Of a DNA stretch of 40,819 nt, positions 36,101 through 40,819 are shown in pieces. Each line of letters starts with the position of its first letter. Positions within the stretch are counted from its first letter, which is position 1. This stretch comes from an uncultured Chlorobiaceae bacterium (GTDB lineage: Bacteria > Bacteroidota > Chlorobiia > Chlorobiales > Chlorobiaceae): NCBI GenBank assembly GCA_903843305.1, contig CAIMPI010000049.1:1-40819 (forward strand), read 5' to 3'. The notes under the pieces are model-generated. The model was not told the origin of the DNA, ran no database searches, and was given only the letters and a program-made list of their open reading frames with translations. Position numbers and translations under genes: made by a program.

Positions 36101-36812
36101 TGAAAGCAACAATATCAAGGCAACTTTGAAAAGATTGGAAGATGTATTTGCAACTGAAACTTCAGAAAAAGGAAACGAATATGTGAAAGATGGTTTGGAT
36201 TTAGTGTTGGCATCCAACATGATTTCAGTTGGTATTGATGTAAGCAGATTGAATGTGATGTTGGTAAATGGAATGCCAAGAAACATTGCCGAATACATAC
36301 AAGCGAGCAGTCGTGTAGGCAGACGACATGACGGAATTGTTTTCACTTTGTTCAATCCCAATCAGGCAAGAGACAAATCTTACTTTGAAAACTTCAATTC
36401 ATTTCATCAAGCGTATTACAAATTTGTTGAGCCGTTGAGTGTAACTCCATTTACTGAAAACACAATTCACAAAATGCTAACAACAATTTTAATTGCGTTC
36501 ATGCGAAACAGTGTTTCGGGTTTGACAAAAAATTCAGATGCAAAACATTTTACGCCTGAAATGGCTGCTGGTTTCAAAGAATACATTACACAAAGATATG
36601 GTAACAGCGATTACTTGAACACTTTACTTGATGATTTGATTAAGAGTTGGACAACAAAGAAAACCAGAATCAACAATTTGACTTACTCAACTCTTTTGAA
36701 AAAGACATCATCCGATGTTAATCCGTTTGAGGAAATTTGGTTAACGATGAATTCACTTCGTGATATTGACACGGAAACTTATTACAGAATAAACGACTTG
36801 GCAACAAATTAA
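33153..36812 (+). CDS. drmA: DrmA helicase of a DISARM-type anti-phage system
   Basis: This is a 1219-residue superfamily 2 helicase. Residues about 57-110 are an acidic low-complexity stretch. The Walker A motif WFPTGGGKTEAY covers about 579-590, the DEAH-like box reads IIQDELHLISGPLGS (Asp802), STATTRN serves as motif III, SVGIDVSRLNVMLVNGMPRN as motif V and QASSRVGRR (1050-1058) as motif VI. Between motifs lies a Cys-rich zinc-binding insert (about 700-750) with CPWCG and CxxxxC. In DISARM, DrmA with DrmB forms a core complex that recognises and blocks incoming phage DNA. The gene overlaps drmE and ends two bases before drmB. Intact, AT-rich, no Shine-Dalgarno. Confidence 0.88.
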   Translation: MTNYRDSFYNEVQKGLVGTGSDIFGVSDTEELISDYPLNRYYSGILFPNKDFPTGNPKTEEEIESNSNLAETDENDYDNAEEKKPTGDSEEKVESNEEDNAQTSDTQDYQLIQNAFFPTHIGFTFCIEPEKFIGVNFLFGIYDYLEQPQPEIKIAISKEGFESFFDTEIETLLSFKDILTYNDGFMQLSRKLNGSRGGREKRSGEYLDFDKFKNYKNIGKKEVYKYIHLLEKLLGRIWKREEHKITEEVEIKNTKEPKEIFRKEYGSQILSVGYMVKTYEYKGNNYVKILLLNNSNHPSNKYSNSNENLNRKCLFQTNITVENISLKPYKSQSELHPFDEEQNEINFIYRDIKSYGVGHNCSVQWNDSPKPNFIQTAFMPERIVYGMKNDFSKEDFQNDFDALNKCLEVKQISHFNDDKKGIIKSLKLFISLYEKWISAQQTTANSFNCEEKIIANKLVGRQVENHKRLIRGIDILEKDKSGNTFRCFQLANTAMFIQMIISNDGRFGNKERNFIDEVEKADYNSLKFFEDYNDWIFINPDKAEPPRYRPFQLAFLLLSIEGIIDENSDDRNKIVDLIWFPTGGGKTEAYLAVGAFTILWRRFSNDSETSKGTSILMRYTLRLLTSQQFERASRLILALEFLRRNFEDVLHKEKISIGLWVGEGASPNNIKDADEIVQRAFGGNWENAHQHTSRLLLTACPWCGIKLAPKTGEAEWAKGHGYECQSGTHGYFYFKCVNNECAFHASKLPIQVVDEMLYKQPPTLLFATVDKFAILASQKEGETHKFFNSFSDALPPDLIIQDELHLISGPLGSIVGIFESVVDYLCTKGNRRPKIISSTATTRNTSHQISELYAGKQVNIFPPSGISYNDSFFAKETVSKRKYVGFLPTGKTGINTQLWILPYLLYTRIKLYNENELSTLDLYWTIVSYYNSLKDVGKIYNKTNDEIQINTNVLFYRNFGNNSFLRYLIRDIDSRSLELTSRIESNNIKATLKRLEDVFATETSEKGNEYVKDGLDLVLASNMISVGIDVSRLNVMLVNGMPRNIAEYIQASSRVGRRHDGIVFTLFNPNQARDKSYFENFNSFHQAYYKFVEPLSVTPFTENTIHKMLTTILIAFMRNSVSGLTKNSDAKHFTPEMAAGFKEYITQRYGNSDYLNTLLDDLIKSWTTKKTRINNLTYSTLLKKTSSDVNPFEEIWLTMNSLRDIDTETYYRINDLATN

Positions 36813-36814
36813 CT

Positions 36815-38863
36815 ATGGCAAAATATTTTAAAAAAGGAAACACTCAGCGAACAGTGAAACGCTTTATACATACACAGACACGAAAAGCAGTTACAGCAAC
36901 ATCGGGGGTTCAGGCAATTATTGAAAGTCCAGTTGGTGCTTTCAAAGTGATGGACATAAATCACTGGTGGTTTTTCAATTCAAACAATCCGAGCAACTAT
37001 TTACTTACAGATGATGATGGCAACTACATTTTTGAAATCAAAGAACCCCGTTTGCTGAATCGTTTAAGAGGCACAGGGATTTTTCAGAATCTTCAAAGGT
37101 TGATTCAAGTTCCGCCAAATGCACAGAACGAGGACAACAGGTTAATGCCAGCAAAAGAAAATCAAGTTGGCAGAGTAGAATATTTTCCAAACTGGTTTTT
37201 TTGTGAAACATGCGAAAGATTTAAACCGATTGCTGAATGGTGGAATGGTTGGCAAGATGTATTGAGAAATGACGAAGGAATAAATGACCAAGATAGAATA
37301 AAAGAACGATTTATTTATGACACGAAACTTTCAGGCCGACCAAATTGCTTTTGCTGTTACAAGGAAAATTTGCTGAAAGGAAAACCGAGAAGAAAGTTTC
37401 ACAAGTTGGAGCAAGTTCGTTTTGTTTTTGTTTCACCTGATGGTGATATAAGAGATATTGATTGGACAAAATGGATTACAGCAGAACGATTAGGAGCCAA
37501 CAACACAGATGAAGAAACAGAAGGGCTTGAAAGCGGAAGATATGTTTTAGGACAAGACCCTTGTTGCGATAATGTTTCTCTTACTTATCAGCGTTCCACA
37601 AAACTTTCTGACTTAGCAGGTATCACCATTCAATGCGAAAGTTGCAACCGCAGAAAAACATTGGCAGGTTTCTTTAATCTTAGAAGGAAAAAGGGAAACA
37701 TCACTGACAGCCAACACAAAACTTATCCAGTATACTTCAAGCCGCTAATCAGAACAAGCAACAGCATTTACTATCCGATTGTGATGAATAGTTTGTTCAT
37801 TCCGCAACCTGAAATAAAACTATCACACGACCAAAAAGCCACTATCAGATTATTAAGCACGACAGGTAATTCAGCAGAGCAGATTGCGGCAGTTACAAAA
37901 ATTGCTTTGAAAGTTGTTCAGCAAGTTTTAGGCGAAGGAGTTTATTTAAGTGAGAATGATTTTCGCAAAAATGAATATCACTATTTACTCAACGAGTATC
38001 AATACTTGCTTAACACAGGAAACTTTGAATCAGTGGAAAAGGATTTAATCCTTGAAGATATTCCGCTAAATGATGAATTGAAAAATTTTGGCTTTGACAA
38101 AATCATAAAAATCAAACGGCTGAAACTTACTTCTGTTCAAACTGGCTATACAAGATTAAGCCCAATGGATAGAGATACATTTTCAAATAGCAGAGATAAG
38201 TTTATTCGCTTTGATAACAAAGACATTCCATTAAAAGCAAAGTTCACCATTGCTAAGCCAAACGAGACAGAGTATTTGATGGGAGTTGAAAATTTTGGTG
38301 AGGGAATTTTTATAAAATGGAATGATGAGAGAATGAAATCTTTCATTGACACTTTTATGAAAAATGAAAAGTCAAAAACGGAAATCATTTCGCTTTATCA
38401 AATAGTTCAGCAGAACGAAATGATAAACAAAGACAAGTTCGAAAACACAATTCATTTAGCAAAGACAGTTTTGATTCACAGTTTCTCTCACTTAATCATT
38501 AAGGAGTTAGAATTTCTTTGTGGCTATCCTTCTTCTTCTGTTTCGGAAAGAATTTATTGCGACAGTGACACAATGAACGGACTTTTGATATACACTATTG
38601 CAGGAAGTGAAGGAAGTTTTGGTGGATTGATTAAGCAAGCAGACAGCGAAAACTTTTCAAAGATTTTATCTTCTGCATTATTGAGAGCCAGAGATTGCAG
38701 TAGCGACCCGATTTGTTATGAAAGCGATGGGCAAGGAGTTGGAGGACTTAATTTCGCAGCTTGTTATTCGTGTTTACTGATTAGTGAAACATCTTGTGAA
38801 GAATACAATTCATTTCTTGATAGAAAAATAATAATAGACAAAAATTATGGTTTCTTTAGATAA
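36815..38863 (+). CDS. drmB: DrmB, DUF1998-domain partner of DrmA
   Basis: The 682-residue product carries the DUF1998 domain in its last 150 residues: HSFSHLIIKELEFLCGYPSSS from His555, SERIYCDSDTMNGLLIYT, GSEGSFGGL, CSSDPICYE and CYSCLLISETSCEE. Four further Cys pairs (CETCERF, CFCCYKE, PCCDN, CESCNRRK) lie between residues 128 and 290 and probably bind zinc. DUF1998 proteins form complexes with helicases; DrmB is the DrmA partner in DISARM. The gene follows drmA by two bases. No DrmC (phospholipase-D-like nuclease) or methyltransferase gene follows; the next feature is the right repeat. Confidence 0.88.
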   Translation: MAKYFKKGNTQRTVKRFIHTQTRKAVTATSGVQAIIESPVGAFKVMDINHWWFFNSNNPSNYLLTDDDGNYIFEIKEPRLLNRLRGTGIFQNLQRLIQVPPNAQNEDNRLMPAKENQVGRVEYFPNWFFCETCERFKPIAEWWNGWQDVLRNDEGINDQDRIKERFIYDTKLSGRPNCFCCYKENLLKGKPRRKFHKLEQVRFVFVSPDGDIRDIDWTKWITAERLGANNTDEETEGLESGRYVLGQDPCCDNVSLTYQRSTKLSDLAGITIQCESCNRRKTLAGFFNLRRKKGNITDSQHKTYPVYFKPLIRTSNSIYYPIVMNSLFIPQPEIKLSHDQKATIRLLSTTGNSAEQIAAVTKIALKVVQQVLGEGVYLSENDFRKNEYHYLLNEYQYLLNTGNFESVEKDLILEDIPLNDELKNFGFDKIIKIKRLKLTSVQTGYTRLSPMDRDTFSNSRDKFIRFDNKDIPLKAKFTIAKPNETEYLMGVENFGEGIFIKWNDERMKSFIDTFMKNEKSKTEIISLYQIVQQNEMINKDKFENTIHLAKTVLIHSFSHLIIKELEFLCGYPSSSVSERIYCDSDTMNGLLIYTIAGSEGSFGGLIKQADSENFSKILSSALLRARDCSSDPICYESDGQGVGGLNFAACYSCLLISETSCEEYNSFLDRKIIIDKNYGFFR

Positions 38864-38875
38864 AATAATGCCAAC

Positions 38876-38949
38876 GCATTTGCAAGCACATTACCAAAGC
38901 CCCACGAGCCATCGCTAAAACCAAAGCTTTGTCAAAGAGCTTGCAATGC
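38876..38949. repeat. Right copy of the structured repeat flanking the drm cassette
   Basis: The arms GCATTTGCAAGC (38876-38887) and GCTTGCAATGC (38939-38949) are inverted repeats, with one unpaired base, around a core at 38889-38938. The orientation is the same as the left copy. The arms differ in sequence from the left copy's but pair equally well. It begins 13 bases after drmB. Confidence 0.8.
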
Positions 38950-38962
38950 TAACGCACCGAGG

Positions 38963-38981
38963 AAATTGTTTTAAACAATTT
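38963..38981. terminator. Perfect hairpin after the drm operon
   Basis: AAATTGTTT-T-AAACAATTT pairs over nine bases with a one-base centre. It is AT-only apart from one G/C pair and has no T run, so termination is possible but weak. A TGACACACAA motif at about 39009-39018 also occurs after the left repeat (30753-30762). Confidence 0.35.
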
Positions 38982-39287
38982 GCCAACACTTAAAAAATAA
39001 AAAACGCTGACACACAAGCCGAAAGAAAAGAAAGAAAGTAAAATGACAATGATACGGAAACTGAATAATGACAATGGTTTACAAGACTGGAAGAATGAAC
39101 ATCAGGCGGTAACAAAGTGTAGCAGCAATAAGGGTTTCAGTAGTAATTCAAGCATTCTACCCCGCATATAATTTAGTGTCGGTGGACAGTTTATTAGCCC
39201 GCAGTCCCTTACTGCTTCTACTCTCAACCGTTAAATCATCATTGCCGCCGCGGCTTCTCTTTTCCCCGCCCACCCAAAAAGCAACCC
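38982..39287. other. Non-coding junction right of the cassette
   Basis: The composition turns from AT-rich to GC-rich here, near 39180-39240. A 43-codon ATG frame (39042 to about 39173) has no ribosome-binding site or recognisable product. Nothing else is seen. Confidence 0.4.
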
Positions 39288-40054
39288 TCATCCGCCGCAT
39301 CTATAACTAACGGGATTCCCCAATTCCCCCTCAACCACCTCCAGCACATCATCCCGCTCAAGCACCACCCGCGCCAACTGCCGGTCAATCTCACGCCGCA
39401 ACGTCGGCGACCCAATTTTCTCCGTCACCTCCTTCGCCCGCACCAAAAAATCCAGATCAGCCCGCCGATCCCTCAGCTCAAACCGCTGCGGATAGGTCAC
39501 CACCACATTCGCTGCATCATAATCCACCCCCTCCCAGCGGCAAAAAATCCTGAACAACTGATTTTCCGTCAACGCAAGCTGCGCCGCCTTCTCCGCCAGG
39601 AGCGTATTCAAAATCTGAAACTCCGTCTCAATTGCCACCCCCGACGCCGCCATCGACCGGTACGTCCGCACCGGCGTCAAATGCGCCATCCGGTTAATCA
39701 TCTCCACCTTCATCTCCATTGCCTGCAACAACCCCAAAAGCGCCTCCGCATCAGCCTGCAGCAGATAAGGCTTTTTCTCCGGCAGCGTATCCTCATGCAT
39801 CACAATCACCCCGCCTGCCCCCGTCTAAGCATCATCACCCTTATTCTTCACCAGCGTCTTATGATTCGACCCCCGCACCGCAGGCTTATCCATCACTACC
39901 CAGGTCGTCCCAAACACCGACGCCCGAAGCTGCACCCCTTCATAAACTCATTCAACGAAGCACCCTCCTTGTCAGCATTCATATTCAATGCCAACGCCGC
40001 CCGATTTCCCTCAAACCCCACAAAACTCTGCTTCGGAGACAAGGGGTAGAGCAT
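39288..40054 (-). pseudogene. Broken phage-portal-like gene
   Basis: Reading the minus strand from 40054, one frame gives YPLSPKQSFVGFEGNRAAL and NMNADKEGASLNEFMK. A shifted frame continues with LRASVFGTTWVVMDKPAVRG, ends at a TAG and then resumes with MHEDTLPEKKPYLLQADAEA and 150 further residues. The order fits a phage portal-like protein with a conserved FGTTWVVxDKP strand and a C-terminal helical part (ATEAR-like region replaced by ASGVAIETEF). At least one frameshift and one stop break it. The 3' part (39288-39809) is still open and is 173 residues if started at GTG 39809. No other phage gene is near, so this is a prophage relic. Confidence 0.5.
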
Positions 40055-40384
40055 GAAAAAAAGCTCTGTAAAATCAGGGCAGGGTTGGATTGTTATTTTG
40101 TTCTCAATTTATTATATGAAAATAAATTAATGCTTTTCAATTTGAAGGATACCACCAAATTACCATCAAAAAATGACAGGTATAACATGGTATTGATTCA
40201 AGCTTAACATCTTGATGAGCCTGATGGATGATGTAACATGGTCTGATGATCTGGACAGACTTAATGCAGGCGCTATGCAGAGACAGTTTACTCAGTGATG
40301 TAGTTTGAAAAATCTTTGCAAATGCTGGTACTCGTTCGATGCTTAATGAGATGAGAAATGGAGCTCGGTAGGTTGTACTGAAAT
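40055..40384. other. Non-coding stretch between the portal relic and the HicA-like gene
   Basis: These 330 AT-rich bases hold no convincing gene. A short plus-strand frame near 40215-40300 is open, but I recognise no family in it. Confidence 0.4.
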
Positions 40385-40678
40385 TCACCCATTATCTGCG
40401 AATCCTTTTTCTATAAGAATACTTTCATATTCGCTTCTGCTTAACGGGCATTTAATGAGGTCACTAAATTGCTTATTGTTGAGCTTACATTGCGTTGCCA
40501 TATATGAGAGAAGCCCATCGGGTATATCTTTTCCACCTTTGCCGTGTGAGGTTTTTGTTCTTACCCTGCTTTTTTTATTGGTTTGAGTAAAATAGATGAA
40601 ATATGAGTGGTCTGTTTCAATTCTTTTGAAACCTTTTAGCTCTAAAGCGGAATCTACATCTCTTTTTTTAAATGGCAT
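40385..40678 (-). CDS. HicA-like (YcfA-like) toxin or orphan
   Basis: Starting at ATG 40678 the product has 97 residues. The first half fits the HicA double-stranded-RNA-binding-like fold: KRDVDSALELKGFKR, the catalytic-type His in DHSYFIYF and KTSHGKGGKDIP. The second half (LLSYMATQCKLNNKQFSDLIKCPLSRSEYE) is longer than in classical HicA and typical of a widespread uncharacterised subgroup. No HicB partner is visible on either side. The frame continues ten codons upstream (to 40708), but that part is likely insertion-sequence end DNA rather than gene. Confidence 0.6.
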   Translation of the reverse strand: MPFKKRDVDSALELKGFKRIETDHSYFIYFTQTNKKSRVRTKTSHGKGGKDIPDGLLSYMATQCKLNNKQFSDLIKCPLSRSEYESILIEKGFADNG

Positions 40679-40754
40679 TAGTGTCATGTCAAGAAAATAA
40701 TGTCGCATAAAATGCTTATATTTTCTTCATACTCAACCCAAACCCGGATTGATC

Positions 40755-40819
40755 ATGAAGAAATACAAAGTAACCCTGACCCAAGAAGAGCGCGAAGAAC
40801 TGGAGGCAATCAGCAGCAA
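40755..40819 (+). CDS. IS630-family transposase, N-terminal part (runs off the window)
   Basis: The frame starts MKKYKVTLTQEEREELEAI and continues past the end. This opening, before a winged-helix DNA-binding domain, is typical of IS630-type transposases. The 5' end of the element probably lies within the 65 bases before the ATG and touches the upstream part of the HicA-like gene. Whether the element is intact cannot be seen. Confidence 0.7.
   Translation, partial: MKKYKVTLTQEEREELEAISS

Noticed and set aside
30682-38949. The flanking repeats as integron attC sites
   Set aside because: They fold like attC sites, but the outer parts do not fit RYYYAAC...GTTRRRY, the conserved part is the middle and not the ends, and no integrase is in the window.
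39719-40207. 162-codon plus-strand frame
   Set aside because: Proline-rich shadow on the reverse of the portal relic; the minus strand gives the recognisable protein.

Overview
The window looks like a chromosomal segment of a green sulfur bacterium (Chlorobiaceae) or a close relative. This is inferred from gene content: corrinoid uptake and salvage genes, a cobalamin-binding radical SAM protein of the DUF4070 type, a DUF6371 relic, and housekeeping DNA of roughly 50% GC. No rRNA or marker gene fixes the taxon. Two blocks (about 1-2040 and 30680-38990) are strikingly AT-rich and look imported.

Layout. (1) 24-2039: an AT-rich accessory block with a DUF805 membrane fusion protein, a 56-residue topoisomerase-type zinc-ribbon protein and a DUF1566-like protein. 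(2) 2099-4943: a tightly overlapping corrinoid operon, cobO - btuC-like permease - btuD-like ATPase, the last with an extra C-terminal domain. (3) 4981-7811: a toxin-antitoxin hot spot with two VapBC pairs, a ParD-like antitoxin, an antitoxin-like orphan, a DUF4258/DUF2283 pair and fragments of second copies of two of these antitoxin families. (4) 7946-9967: a TPR/FGE-sulfatase protein whose C-terminal tail looks like the variable region of a diversity-generating retroelement and carries an in-frame TAG. (5) 10103-14016: CbiR, a large secreted protein and CobU; with cobO and btuCD these point to salvage and remodelling of cobamides. (6) 14041-21418, minus strand: a coiled-coil peptide, an 835-residue repeat protein, a membrane-anchored SET-domain protein, a class I glutamine amidotransferase, KatG and an SDR lacking its catalytic Tyr. 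(7) 21749-25535, plus strand: an lmo0937-type peptide, bacterioferritin, an NAD(P)-binding protein, a TMEM175-like channel and a B12-binding radical SAM protein. (8) 25612-30199: oleate hydratase, a degenerate nucleotidyl-cyclase-like protein, TrmO and several gene relics.

The most notable part is 30682-38949, an 8.3 kb AT-rich cassette of three tightly spaced genes that I read as a DISARM-type anti-phage module: DrmE-like protein, DrmA helicase and DrmB (DUF1998). Neither the DrmC phospholipase-D-like protein nor a DNA methyltransferase is present. The cassette is bracketed by two copies of a repeat that share 44 of 50 core bases and carry different but self-complementary terminal stems. This suggests a structured boundary element that could have carried the cassette in, perhaps from Bacteroidetes.

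The right end (39288-40819) is decayed mobile DNA: a broken phage-portal-like gene, a HicA-like toxin gene and the start of an IS630-type transposase that runs off the window.
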